In this document: positions 51,344 to 61,666 of the stretch, piece by piece
How the letters are laid out: the number at the start of each line of letters is the position of its first letter
Position numbering within the stretch: the stretch's first letter is position 1
Assembly (NCBI RefSeq): GCF_013365535.1
Contig: NZ_CP053590.1
Location: forward strand, 164,001 to 228,000
DNA from: Aquimarina sp. TRL1
GTDB lineage: Bacteria > Bacteroidota > Bacteroidia > Flavobacteriales > Flavobacteriaceae
DNA: 64,000 bases
Direction of reading: 5' to 3'
The notes under the pieces: generated by a model
What the model was told of the DNA's origin: nothing
The model's database searches: none
What the model saw: only the letters and a program-made list of their open reading frames with translations
Program-made: the position numbers and the translations under genes

Positions 51344-54300
51344 TTAATTATCATTATTAATGATCCCTTCTACAGTGCCAATAATTGTCTTTCCATAACC
51401 CAAATGACCTTTCATTCCTTGTCCCCAATATTTATGAAATCTATTCATATTTTTTAAGATTATACCTTTAATTTTTGCCGTCTTAAATGTTCTTGTAATA
51501 ATACCTTTATATTTAGAATTAAATTGCCCCATATTTAAAGTTGGTTTTTTAATCCTACCAAAAGTTGCTAAAGTCATCATCCCATTTAGACCTGATTCTA
51601 TTCCTTCACTACTCCCTCTAACAACTACAGTACCGTTTAATCGCTGAGGCTGATTGTTTGGACTTAATAAATCAAAACTTGTTCCAAATACATACGCATC
51701 ATCTAAAGTGTTATATATTGCCGAACCGATTGTTGATTTTATACCTGATGAATTATTTAAATCATCTTCTATTCTTCCAAAAAAGTTAGGTTTATATTCC
51801 GAAAAAGATCCTGTAAAAGGAGAATTTAAAATACTCTGATCAACACCAAAATATCCAAACCCTTCAAAATTACTGTTCACAGCATTAAGATCGCTCTTAT
51901 TAAAAGCAAGAAAAGTACCTGTATCTCCCTGATCAATACTAATTCCATATTTTTTATCACCTCCAAAATCAGTTGTAAATCGTTCACCTTTAAAACCATT
52001 TCCAACCCAGCCCCAGAATTGACCCCATTTTGTTTTATACCCTCCATCAGGATCTACTCCATTGATCCAATCATTACCCATTCCAACATACGGAGAGTGA
52101 TATTGCCCATAAGGATCAGGAGCTAACCATCTATTAATACGAGGATCATACAATCTAAGTTCGAATGCAGGTTTTCCAGTTTCTGGGTCAGTTTCAGCAA
52201 ACTCCCCTTGATATCCGTAGCGGTAATCTCCCTGTAAATTTCGATTAGGCATCGCCATCCCACCAGGGTAATAATCTGTTTTGGTCAATGCTATTGGGGT
52301 TCCTGTAGTTGTTTTACTAACCACCGCCCGGACATTGCCCAAATGATCTGTCAACTGATAAAAATTAGCCCCGCCTCTTTTTTGGACCCCGATACGCCCG
52401 GCTCCGAACAGGGCGTATTCTTCTAACTGCCCATTGCGGTATATGACCATTGTATTTCCTGCGGCATCGCGTACATAGTGCTCAGTATAACTAAGAGTTC
52501 CATTAGCATAAGCTTCTTTTCGGACCCGCTGCCCTTTATCATTGTAAAAGAACTTAAGCCGCGGGCTTCCTTCTTCATGAATCTCTGTCACCAACCCACT
52601 GGCATTGTAAAGATAGTCAATTTTTTCACTTTCATTTCTCGTGAGTTGCCCGATACGATTGTACCGATAGTTATCAGCCGGCTGAGAGCCGATATCAGCT
52701 GCTCCTGCTACATCCCCGGCAGCATCTGTAACCTGTGTCAACTGATTGGGTTTTGCCCCCTTATAGGTATAGGTCAGCTGATCCATCGCATTGTTTCCGT
52801 TTTCGGTTTGCTTGGCACGATGCAGGGTCTGGATATTTCCATTGGCATCATAGGTGATTTGATCCACTGTATAATCGCCTTGAGCATTCAGGGCTAATGT
52901 TCCTGCATTGATACTCCGGGTTTCCCGATTACTCCCAGCAGTAATACGGGCACTAAAACGACTCCCCTGCTTGGCGTGAAAGCCGGGAATCAAAGTAATG
53001 CTCTTATTCGCAGATAAGTGCTTGGCCTGTCCGCTATTCAGAATGTCATTTACTGAAGGAAGGTGGTCATCAGGAGAGGGAATGGCACTGGTATTTTCAT
53101 CGATGATCACAGGGAGACTTGCCGTATCGGCATTAAATGTTCCATATGCTGCTTGTTGTAACCAATTATTGCGATCATAGGTATATGAATAGGTATGTTC
53201 TGTACTCATTCCTCCGGTAACAGGGGTATCTGTACTATTCCATCGTATTCCTTTGATGTTTCCATTGTATTGATCTACTCCATAGCTGGTACTTTTAATA
53301 TTTCGCAATGGTCGGTTAAAATCGTGGTGGTTATAGTCAATAATCATCCCAAAAAGGTCATTGGCATCTCCTCCCGGATCATTACCGGTAGAGAGACTAG
53401 GGTGATTGATTGCTTTTAATTGTCCGGAAAGATTGTAAACATAATCAATTCCCTGCAAGCCCCTGGCAATATTGGTACGTTTTAAGGCGCCGGTTTCATA
53501 ATAGGTATAAGCGGCATGCTCCGTATAATTCGTTCCATTTTTTGTAGTTTCTACCTTAAGTAATTGCCCGGTATCCGGATCATAGCTATATCGGTGCATA
53601 AAGCGCTCCGCACTTTTATACTTCTGGTAATCTACCTGCGTCACCTGTCCGCTTACGGGATCATAGGTATAGTCAATAGTTTTGGTTCCCAATCCCTGAA
53701 TATATTGCACCATATTTCTAACCCGTCCATATATATCATAACTATACCAGCTGATGGTCGTTTCCGGCAGGGTATAGGTCATGGCTACATTACCTGCTAA
53801 AAAGGTAGCCTTATAGGTTGCTTTTTGCGTACTGTTCAATCCCAGTTGTGTCAGGGCTTCTTCCAGGGTTCTGGAAGGTGCCGTAGTACCTGCGGGTACT
53901 GTCTGCTGATCATAAACGGTAAAGTGTTGTTCTTTTCGGGTTCCGGCAGGAAGTGCCGCATCCGGATCGGCTGTTGCAAAGGCAGTACTTACCAATACAC
54001 CACTTTCTACAGAACGTCCTCTGTGATCATAATTGGTATAAGAAAATTCCTGAGGGGTAGCATGGGCTTGTTTACTATTCTGCGAAAAGCGAATCTGACC
54101 ATCTTTCCGGTATTTAAAATCCGCTGCTCCTTCATCCGGACTCTCACTTTTAGTTAGTTGTCCTAATGCATTATATGTAAAGGTACTTTTCAACTTTTGC
54201 TGAGCATGATCCCGTAATGGTTGATAAGAAGCAATCAATTGCCCTGCCTTATTATACTCCTGTAAACTGTAATCATAATAATTTTCCGGGTAGGTAATAT

Positions 54301-55924
54301 GAATAGGTGCACGGCTGGTATCCCCACCTGTATATGCAATCCTATAAAAACCACTGGGTAAACTGCCGAATGCTGTATTGGTGGTTGTTTCGGTTATCAG
54401 GTTGTATACATCAAAAAGCGTATTGTTTGATAACACAACGCCTACATCATTTTTTACTACAACCCCGCTTCGCCCCTTAGGAATGTGTATATCCACATAG
54501 TTTTGTTCCCGAATCTGTACGGTAGCCGTTCTATTGGCTGCTTCGACATCTCCGCTACGAGCCGCGGCCAGGGTCCTGCCTTCTGCATCTGTAAATACAA
54601 CATTTTCTTCTCCATGCACATCCCTGCTTACTGTTTTTAAAATCGTATAGTTATTATACTTAGCATCGCCAAAAGCAGCTGTGCTCGATAGTTCCTGTCC
54701 GGCAGGCATCGAAAACACATATCCGTTTTTCCAATTTCCGTTAATTCGGTTTCCTCCTAATGTCTTTTTAACCGCCCCGGGGGTAAGTTCACTATAAATG
54801 GTTCGGGTATAAGGACGGGTAGTAACATCCTGATAAGCCTCTCCCTGATTCTGTGTACTGTAATAGTGTCCTAGTGTATTGGACTGGGATCCTACGGTTT
54901 TCGGGTTTTCCGGACTGGTTTCAAAATCTTCGGCTATATATATATCGCCATTAGATTTTTTGATAAAATCCTCCCGATAAATAAAATCCAGGTCAATTTC
55001 TCCATTGGTCGGAGCACTCATCGTTTGCAATGCAGGTCTTCCCTGTCTATCATACAAGATCTGTGAGGCCCAGGTTTTTTTAGTCTTGGGGTCAACAGAC
55101 TGGGATTGCGTAAGTTTTCCTAATGTATTAAAATATGTTTTATTTTTCCCTTTCACTTGCTCCTGAACATCATAGGTAGTGGTTGTAATGGTATTCCAGG
55201 GTTCTCTTATATTCCCTGCAGCAGGACATCCATTGTATACTCCATATACATCAGGGCAGATATCCCCCGCCCGTCCTATAAAATTATCAGGTCTTGTACA
55301 GCGTAATCGCGTATCATTCGGGTCTCCAAAACCATCTTTATCCAGGTCTTTATACCAGAGCTTCAGCGTCGCTGTTTCATCCGTATCGGCACAGTCATCG
55401 CGGTTCTGCACATAATTATTTCCTTCTGCATCCGTAGGCTTCTCACATTGTTTGATCCCGGGATGTTCTTTATCTCCGCTACCATCTCCATCTCTATCGA
55501 CATACCAGGTAAAAGATTTAATATGCCGATCGGTATCATCACAATCTGTATTATTAGAAACATAGCGTTTGTTATTGAGTGTTGGCCGCAAGACACTTCG
55601 TATCGGAGAAGCATTGTATTTTCCTTCTGTATCCTGATCCCCGTCGATATACCAGTTTTTTTCTACATTGGTAACATCAGGATCATTATCATCCTGATCC
55701 CCATAGACTAAGGCGGTATAATAATTAGATGGATTCGGAGTCGTGTCCGGACATAACTCAATAAAACTATAAGCAACTCCCATTCCATCACGGTCATAAT
55801 CATAATAATAACGTACCGCACCTTCGGTACACTCCCCATCAATCGGACCGATTGGAACTCCTCCCTGAGCCATCATCCCCAAAGAGAAAAGCAAAAATGA
55901 TATATATACTATAAAATGTTTCAT
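51344..55924 (-). CDS. RHS repeat-associated core protein with unrecognised C-terminal toxin-like tail
   Basis: A 1526-residue exported protein. The signal peptide is FIVYISFLLFSLGMMAQ; the ATG at 55924 is chosen over an upstream one that overlaps the preceding gene. Next come four MopE-like metal-binding repeats with DxDxDG motifs (about residues 25-230), a DUF6443-type region (TTYDVQEQVKGKNKTYFNTL), many YD repeats, and the RHS core (DHLGNVRAV and RLYDPRINRWLAPDPYG). DPYG and DPDG are 17 residues apart, as in the aspartyl self-cleavage region of RHS shells. The 232-residue tail after DPDG (51347-52042) is more AT-rich and matches nothing I know, so it is the likely toxin. The immunity candidate follows. 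Confidence 0.92.
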   Translation of the reverse strand: MKHFIVYISFLLFSLGMMAQGGVPIGPIDGECTEGAVRYYYDYDRDGMGVAYSFIELCPDTTPNPSNYYTALVYGDQDDNDPDVTNVEKNWYIDGDQDTEGKYNASPIRSVLRPTLNNKRYVSNNTDCDDTDRHIKSFTWYVDRDGDGSGDKEHPGIKQCEKPTDAEGNNYVQNRDDCADTDETATLKLWYKDLDKDGFGDPNDTRLRCTRPDNFIGRAGDICPDVYGVYNGCPAAGNIREPWNTITTTTYDVQEQVKGKNKTYFNTLGKLTQSQSVDPKTKKTWASQILYDRQGRPALQTMSAPTNGEIDLDFIYREDFIKKSNGDIYIAEDFETSPENPKTVGSQSNTLGHYYSTQNQGEAYQDVTTRPYTRTIYSELTPGAVKKTLGGNRINGNWKNGYVFSMPAGQELSSTAAFGDAKYNNYTILKTVSRDVHGEENVVFTDAEGRTLAAARSGDVEAANRTATVQIREQNYVDIHIPKGRSGVVVKNDVGVVLSNNTLFDVYNLITETTTNTAFGSLPSGFYRIAYTGGDTSRAPIHITYPENYYDYSLQEYNKAGQLIASYQPLRDHAQQKLKSTFTYNALGQLTKSESPDEGAADFKYRKDGQIRFSQNSKQAHATPQEFSYTNYDHRGRSVESGVLVSTAFATADPDAALPAGTRKEQHFTVYDQQTVPAGTTAPSRTLEEALTQLGLNSTQKATYKATFLAGNVAMTYTLPETTISWYSYDIYGRVRNMVQYIQGLGTKTIDYTYDPVSGQVTQVDYQKYKSAERFMHRYSYDPDTGQLLKVETTKNGTNYTEHAAYTYYETGALKRTNIARGLQGIDYVYNLSGQLKAINHPSLSTGNDPGGDANDLFGMIIDYNHHDFNRPLRNIKSTSYGVDQYNGNIKGIRWNSTDTPVTGGMSTEHTYSYTYDRNNWLQQAAYGTFNADTASLPVIIDENTSAIPSPDDHLPSVNDILNSGQAKHLSANKSITLIPGFHAKQGSRFSARITAGSNRETRSINAGTLALNAQGDYTVDQITYDANGNIQTLHRAKQTENGNNAMDQLTYTYKGAKPNQLTQVTDAAGDVAGAADIGSQPADNYRYNRIGQLTRNESEKIDYLYNASGLVTEIHEEGSPRLKFFYNDKGQRVRKEAYANGTLSYTEHYVRDAAGNTMVIYRNGQLEEYALFGAGRIGVQKRGGANFYQLTDHLGNVRAVVSKTTTGTPIALTKTDYYPGGMAMPNRNLQGDYRYGYQGEFAETDPETGKPAFELRLYDPRINRWLAPDPYGQYHSPYVGMGNDWINGVDPDGGYKTKWGQFWGWVGNGFKGERFTTDFGGDKKYGISIDQGDTGTFLAFNKSDLNAVNSNFEGFGYFGVDQSILNSPFTGSFSEYKPNFFGRIEDDLNNSSGIKSTIGSAIYNTLDDAYVFGTSFDLLSPNNQPQRLNGTVVVRGSSEGIESGLNGMMTLATFGRIKKPTLNMGQFNSKYKGIITRTFKTAKIKGIILKNMNRFHKYWGQGMKGHLGYGKTIIGTVEGIINNDN

Positions 55925-55961
55925 ACTTGTACTGTTTTGTTGGTCTGCTTCCTGATTCTTA

Positions 55962-58900
55962 TTATTCATTAGGGCTTATTGGATCATCCCCCCCGATGAG
56001 CTGACATTGCGAGGCAGGAACCTGAAATGTATTGGTTGTCGTCACGGTTTCGTTGGTACTGACATCTTTTACGCTGAGGCTAACGTTGATTGCACCACAT
56101 TGGTAACCATAAAATACATTGCTAGCAGACCAGCTTCCATTATTCCATCGGTATTGGTATTCTCCAGAACCATTTTGTACGTTTGCCCTATACACAATCG
56201 GGTTAGCACTCTGAGAAGTATCCAGACTGATCGATGCACTAATCGGTGGATTGATAATCTCCGGATCGATGACCCCATCACCATCCTGATCTAGGGTAAT
56301 CATGGATTTATAGGAATAATTTGTTTCTGCTGCTTTTTTGAAGCCTCCTGTTAATCCGGGAGCGTCCACCACCTCTACAAAAGTTTTGATCAATCGACCG
56401 GCATCGTCATATTCATATCGGGTAGCCAGATTATTGGATCCTATGATATGCGTAAGTTCATCCCATTCATTATAGACATAACTGGTCATATTACTTTCTA
56501 CCGGATGAATTCTAAAATCATCGGCATAAAAAATCCCCTGAGCGGCTTTGATGGCTATATTTTGCGTACTAATCGTAAAATCTTCGTAATGATTTAGCAA
56601 AACCCAATCCTTAGCATCAATACGCTCTCCATTAAAAGGTTTTACTTGCCCATTAACCGAAACTCTGGCATTTGCTACATTTGCTTTATCTACCCAAACT
56701 GAAATTTTATATTTTCCTGCTCTGTGTTTCCCTCGCTGCATGGTTACCTTAAATGACTCAATCGAAGTATTTACTTTTACGGAATAAGATCCCGTATGAG
56801 ACTTTTCTGAGGTTTGTCCAATACCGTTCCCAGATGCCCCTGCAGCTCCAACACCTCCGTCAAAGTAGTATGGATTAGGATAACGATACTCTGCTCCTGA
56901 ATAATACATTTCAGAATATTTAGCATCTGCAATGGCTATAATTTTAGATTCCTTATCCCCCATTTTTCTACTAAAAAAGTTATTGTTGATATCTGATGTT
57001 TGCAATGGGGTCGAATAATGATCGTATCTATCAATAGAAGAAGTCTTAACCCACTTAGGGTTGGTTTGTGCTTCTGTCCATTTAAAATTGTCGTCTATTC
57101 CCTGATAATTAACATAAGCTCCGTTAGCATCAATATCCCCTTTCCATGTATACACGGCATGTTTTCTCCATATTTTTTGTGTTCCTTCTACTAACGGTTC
57201 TGTTATCTCTTCCTGTGTATTCATATAAAGCCAGTCATTACTCCAGGTCGTAATTCCTGCTCCTATGGTTTTCCATTCATTGCCTACTTTAATCTGTGCC
57301 AGACTCAATGCCTGTTGAGATAACATGTTCTTATTTGTCAAATTATCCGCTTTAGCCCCCATTTCTGTATACTTATGGAAAGCGGGAACAACAACGGATT
57401 TTGCCTCAACATTATTAGCTAGTATTGATCTTGTTTCTATATTTTGACCTGTCAAAAAATCATAGGTATCAAAATAAGAAACAGATTCCTGTCCTTTTGA
57501 ATAACTTAATGTAGACTTTAAAACATTAGGAAGGCTTGTTTTGCTTGATGAGCTTAAGTAATTTTTTTGTACGACTCCTTTTTTTCCTTTTTTATATATC
57601 TTATTGGTCTCCTGAATTGCTCCTTGCTGTATTTCTTCTATTGAATAGTACTCATTTTCTATTTTAGATAAAAGTTGTCCTTTTCCATTATAACTTTTTT
57701 TAGAAATCATACTACCAAGAGATGCTGTATGATCAATAAGCTCAAATTTTGAAAAATTTATTAAATGATTCTCTCCATTAATAGTGATATTTTTATCTAT
57801 ATTCTGTGTTTTTCTCAAAGAAAGGCTCTTTCCTAATTCAAAACCATTACTTTTTTCTGTCATTTTTTTCAATACATTAAAATGGTATACATTTTTATGC
57901 TTGACATTATTGGTTGCATACTTATGTGCCACTTCGACATACTCATACATTACAGATGGAGATGGGATATCTCCTATAAACTTAACTTCTTTTTCTTTCT
58001 TAGAAGGGGCATAGGAAGTAACACCTGAAGAGGTATTCGTTCCTGGAATGTTATACCTATAAGAGGTAATATATCGCTCTCCTTCTAGTTCTGTATAAAG
58101 GTTCTTCACGCGTATTCCTCCTCCATTTTTGTTTGTTTCTGAAGGAGAAGTTATTGCTGCTTCATACTGAAACTTATCTTCTTCATATTCAATATTTATA
58201 GAAGCTCCTAAAGGAGTTATAATTTTATTTAAGCTCCAACTTTGAGGCGAGTTACTTATATACCCCCAATCGTCCTTTAGATTCTTATTAAATGGTGTGT
58301 TTATATTCTTATAGCTAAAGCTATATGGAGGAACTAAAGCATTTCCATTTCTACCTGAGAAAAACAACTTTTTCAAAGTAAGTCTTCCTGAGTTAGCAGA
58401 ATTAGGAGAATTTTTAGCTAGTTCATATGAGGTTTTAAACTCTATAGTTTTGATTACATTATCAATTTTATGGCTTTGCTCAATAATATCTTTGGAATCA
58501 AGAATGTTTCGAAATAAATTTGCTTTCCAATTTCTATTAGTAATTAAATTAGATAATTTACCTAACCTTTGCCCAAGTATACTAAATTGCTCATAATATT
58601 CATCTATTTTTATTTCCCCTCCTATAAATTCTGATTGTTCTGAGGAATTTGTTTTACTTATTGTTTTGTTTAAACCACTATTTTTTAATAAAATTATCTT
58701 ATCTAATTTAAGAGATCTTTGGGGGTTTAAATTAAGAAAAAAAGTATGTGTTGATTCGATACGATGCGTCCCATCTCTAGGCAGAATTTTGTCATAAATC
58801 CCTGAAAAGTATGTTTTACCATCATCTCCTATATAAAATGAGTTAATATGTATATCATTATATACTTTAGGATTATCCTTTGTCCCTACATTTAATGTAG

Positions 58901-60983
58901 AAGAGGAAGACATATTATCTAATCTTGGTGATTTAACAAATAATGCGGTATGCGTTCTCGTTTTTATTTTATCTAAATAGTAGATTTCTTTTATACCCCA
59001 TTCGTAAACTTTAGTTTTTTCTGAAGCTTCATACCCATTTTTCGGGGTTCTCCAACCAAACCCTTCGCTCCACATACCATAATCAAAACCAACCCAATAT
59101 CCGTAGTCCCCTTCATCAACTAAATAATTATTATTCAAATCTATATAATCTGGTCCTGTTATCGCAGTTAATAGCCAGTGGGTAGCATATGGTTCGAGTT
59201 GTTGCTCTTCAAAAAAGTGTTTATTTAAATCATTATTTATTTCAGATGTCCTAGAAAATTTTTCATGTTGGTATACCGGTAACGAATAGTGATATGTTTT
59301 TCCATCTGGAGTTGTTACTTGATACGCTCCTATTCCTTCTTTCGGAATTCTTTCTCTTGTCCTATTAAATGAATATGGTTTTAATATACTAGAAGGATTA
59401 TCTATTATTTCTTGATTGGTGAAAGTTTCTATATAAGATCCTTTTCTCATTCTTTTACTATTAGAATTATAACCATTATAGTTTTTTCCATTAATAGTAA
59501 GTAAAGAATTGAAAGAAGGGTTAGAAGTATTAAGATCAAAAATACTATTCAATGTATTTCTTGATAAATCCCAATGATCTGAGCTAACTTTTAAAAACGA
59601 AGAGTTTTCATTATTAAAATAAAAATGAATGTCATTAATATTTTTTGTGAATCTATCCCCAGTCGTTCCTAGCGGATAATCATAAGAAACAGAGTTAACA
59701 GTCCCTCCTTCATTATCTGTTATTTTTAGTTGATTTAGTAAAATAGCATCTTCAAAGATATAAGGTTTAATATTACCAGATATTCCTTGACCAGAAACAG
59801 AATAGCTATCATAAGATATTCCAGAATAGTATGCTTCATTACGAAGGAATTTATTATCACTCCTATAAAAAGACTCATAGGAATCAAATGCTACTTTATA
59901 ATCAAACAAAGTATTATTTAGAGAGTTATTAGTATTTCCTGCATATAACGCCCCATTAAAAATATAGTAATCATTTTCATAGACCCAATATTTAGTTTTG
60001 TTAAATGTTGCCTTCAAACTAGCTAAACCACCAGAAATTGGTATAGGGATATACGCAGTAAAGGAGTTATTTAAAATGGAAGTTTGTTTAGATATCGATT
60101 GAAAACCACTAAGTTTAAAATGATACCCTATCATACTTCCGCTTAATCCATTCCGAGAACTTAATGAAATACCCGTACTTAAATTTTTATCAGTATTAGA
60201 AAATAGAGAAGCAGATATAGAAGCATCTAATGTCGTATTACCATTAAGAAAACTCTGATTTATTGAGCCACTTAACCCTACTCCAGAACTTACATTATCA
60301 CCATTACTAAGTAATGAGGCGACACTTATTCCTAAACTAGCCCCTGTAGTACTAAGACTTCCTGAAAAAGGACCTACCCCTCCTGTTATTCCTACTCCAA
60401 ATTGACGAGAGTTTTCCCCATTAGAAGATTGATTTTCCGAATAACTGGCATAAAGTCCTGCTGAAAAAACACCTTCTCCCCATCCGACATTTACCCCTCC
60501 TGTATATGAATTAAACGTTCCTCCTTCATCATAGAAAACAGTATATTTTCTTTTATTTTTCCAATCATCAGGAACACCAGAAACATATCTGTTAATCGCT
60601 CCTGGATTTAAATTCCACCCGAGTCCTACCCAGGAGGCCTCCTGGTCCATTGCAATCCCTGCATGGTACGCCAATGCCAGGGGGTATCCTCCTTCTGGAG
60701 AAGGCACATTGAGTAATGGTAATACATAGGACATGTCTCCGGTTAATAAATTAACCATATCGGTTGCATCTACCGGTTCAAAAGAAGCGGCTTCCGGAGC
60801 ATTGGGACCATTATTATTAGCCCATAGCTGATTGTATGGAATAAGTGTTTGCAAAAAAACACAGACAAAAAACAAAGCAATGGCTCTATGGGAACCTTTT
60901 GTTTTTTGAGATGGTATGTCTTTTGAAGATGACTCTCTGGATACGCCTAATGACATAAAAGTCTGTATGATTGTTTTCTTCAT
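55962..60983 (-). CDS. SpvB/TcB-like giant secreted protein, partner of the RHS protein
   Basis: A 1673-residue protein. A long N-region precedes the hydrophobic signal (about 34-54, IALFFVCVFLQTLIPYNQLWA). Residues about 70-120 have the SpvB-like pattern: TGDMSYVLPLLNVPSPEGGY, PLALAYHAGIAMDQEASW, VGLGWNLNPGAINRYVSG. A long Ser/Gly/Asn-rich beta region and many strands follow, then one YD repeat (YEYDDAGRLIKTFVE), a DQDGDGVIDPE calcium loop and an Ig-like end. This is the half that in TcB forms the cocoon with the RHS half (TcC). The stop overlaps the RHS gene's upstream frame, 37 nt before the RHS ATG, so the two are cotranscribed. Confidence 0.8.
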   Translation of the reverse strand: MKKTIIQTFMSLGVSRESSSKDIPSQKTKGSHRAIALFFVCVFLQTLIPYNQLWANNNGPNAPEAASFEPVDATDMVNLLTGDMSYVLPLLNVPSPEGGYPLALAYHAGIAMDQEASWVGLGWNLNPGAINRYVSGVPDDWKNKRKYTVFYDEGGTFNSYTGGVNVGWGEGVFSAGLYASYSENQSSNGENSRQFGVGITGGVGPFSGSLSTTGASLGISVASLLSNGDNVSSGVGLSGSINQSFLNGNTTLDASISASLFSNTDKNLSTGISLSSRNGLSGSMIGYHFKLSGFQSISKQTSILNNSFTAYIPIPISGGLASLKATFNKTKYWVYENDYYIFNGALYAGNTNNSLNNTLFDYKVAFDSYESFYRSDNKFLRNEAYYSGISYDSYSVSGQGISGNIKPYIFEDAILLNQLKITDNEGGTVNSVSYDYPLGTTGDRFTKNINDIHFYFNNENSSFLKVSSDHWDLSRNTLNSIFDLNTSNPSFNSLLTINGKNYNGYNSNSKRMRKGSYIETFTNQEIIDNPSSILKPYSFNRTRERIPKEGIGAYQVTTPDGKTYHYSLPVYQHEKFSRTSEINNDLNKHFFEEQQLEPYATHWLLTAITGPDYIDLNNNYLVDEGDYGYWVGFDYGMWSEGFGWRTPKNGYEASEKTKVYEWGIKEIYYLDKIKTRTHTALFVKSPRLDNMSSSSTLNVGTKDNPKVYNDIHINSFYIGDDGKTYFSGIYDKILPRDGTHRIESTHTFFLNLNPQRSLKLDKIILLKNSGLNKTISKTNSSEQSEFIGGEIKIDEYYEQFSILGQRLGKLSNLITNRNWKANLFRNILDSKDIIEQSHKIDNVIKTIEFKTSYELAKNSPNSANSGRLTLKKLFFSGRNGNALVPPYSFSYKNINTPFNKNLKDDWGYISNSPQSWSLNKIITPLGASINIEYEEDKFQYEAAITSPSETNKNGGGIRVKNLYTELEGERYITSYRYNIPGTNTSSGVTSYAPSKKEKEVKFIGDIPSPSVMYEYVEVAHKYATNNVKHKNVYHFNVLKKMTEKSNGFELGKSLSLRKTQNIDKNITINGENHLINFSKFELIDHTASLGSMISKKSYNGKGQLLSKIENEYYSIEEIQQGAIQETNKIYKKGKKGVVQKNYLSSSSKTSLPNVLKSTLSYSKGQESVSYFDTYDFLTGQNIETRSILANNVEAKSVVVPAFHKYTEMGAKADNLTNKNMLSQQALSLAQIKVGNEWKTIGAGITTWSNDWLYMNTQEEITEPLVEGTQKIWRKHAVYTWKGDIDANGAYVNYQGIDDNFKWTEAQTNPKWVKTSSIDRYDHYSTPLQTSDINNNFFSRKMGDKESKIIAIADAKYSEMYYSGAEYRYPNPYYFDGGVGAAGASGNGIGQTSEKSHTGSYSVKVNTSIESFKVTMQRGKHRAGKYKISVWVDKANVANARVSVNGQVKPFNGERIDAKDWVLLNHYEDFTISTQNIAIKAAQGIFYADDFRIHPVESNMTSYVYNEWDELTHIIGSNNLATRYEYDDAGRLIKTFVEVVDAPGLTGGFKKAAETNYSYKSMITLDQDGDGVIDPEIINPPISASISLDTSQSANPIVYRANVQNGSGEYQYRWNNGSWSASNVFYGYQCGAINVSLSVKDVSTNETVTTTNTFQVPASQCQLIGGDDPISPNE

Positions 60984-61049
60984 AGGTCGGGTGTTGTTTT
61001 CTGTAGTCTTCTGTTGGTAATAATTCTATTTTTAGTCGTGTTGTTCTGA

Positions 61050-61664
61050 TCAAAAACGCAGGGTCGGTGCTGAACGGATAATGTCGGTCGGGATTTTAAA
61101 CCTGACTTCTCCGGTATTCAATCCCAGATCTTCTATCGTTAGATTAATATACTCCGCATTCAATATGGCTGCTTCTTTGGGATATACTAATAACATGGTA
61201 GTGGCTCCACTCATACCGTACATTCTTGGATAGTTATAGTCAGCCAGTGCAATTGTATCTTTGGAAGGGGTAAAACAATGGATTTTTTCTTCCATTCCAA
61301 AGGCTAATTGATTAACCATCGCGCCAAATCGCTGTTTGTCTCCTGCTACTGTATTGAGTAATTCTTGCTGGTTCTTCGCCATTGATAGTGTGAAGTACAG
61401 ATACGGGCTGTATTTAGATCTCAAATCGTCAATCACACGTGGTTCTTTTTGTTGTCCTCCTAATTCCTGATCGACCAGTAGATCGGTAGGTTTATAGGTG
61501 ATCGTATAACGTACCCCTCGAATCATTTTGGTATGAGTATATCCGTTTTCGGGATCCTTCAGATAGGTCCATAAAGCTTCTTTGGTATCAAAAGTAGTTT
61601 GCTTACAACTGCCAAATATCATACATGCTCCCAAAAGGATAAATGTATACAGAATGCGATTCAT
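61050..61664 (-). CDS. Lipoprotein of unknown function in the RHS operon
   Basis: A 204-residue lipoprotein with the signal LLGACMIFGSCKQ (C20 predicted to be lipidated). The mature part begins TTFDTKEALWTYLKDPENGY and contains VRYTITYKPTDLLVDQE, a central helical stretch (KNQQELLNTVAGDKQRFGAM) and ends KIPTDIIRSAPTLRF. I do not recognise the family. It lies 2 nt after the OmpH-like gene and 66 nt before the SpvB-like gene, so it is part of the same transcript and may help secrete or hold the toxin at the envelope. Confidence 0.8.
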   Translation of the reverse strand: MNRILYTFILLGACMIFGSCKQTTFDTKEALWTYLKDPENGYTHTKMIRGVRYTITYKPTDLLVDQELGGQQKEPRVIDDLRSKYSPYLYFTLSMAKNQQELLNTVAGDKQRFGAMVNQLAFGMEEKIHCFTPSKDTIALADYNYPRMYGMSGATTMLLVYPKEAAILNAEYINLTIEDLGLNTGEVRFKIPTDIIRSAPTLRF

Positions 61665-61666
61665 AA

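Noticed and set aside
52478..54157. Several open frames on the plus strand opposite the RHS gene
   Set aside because: Antisense shadows of the RHS coding frame; no family resemblance.
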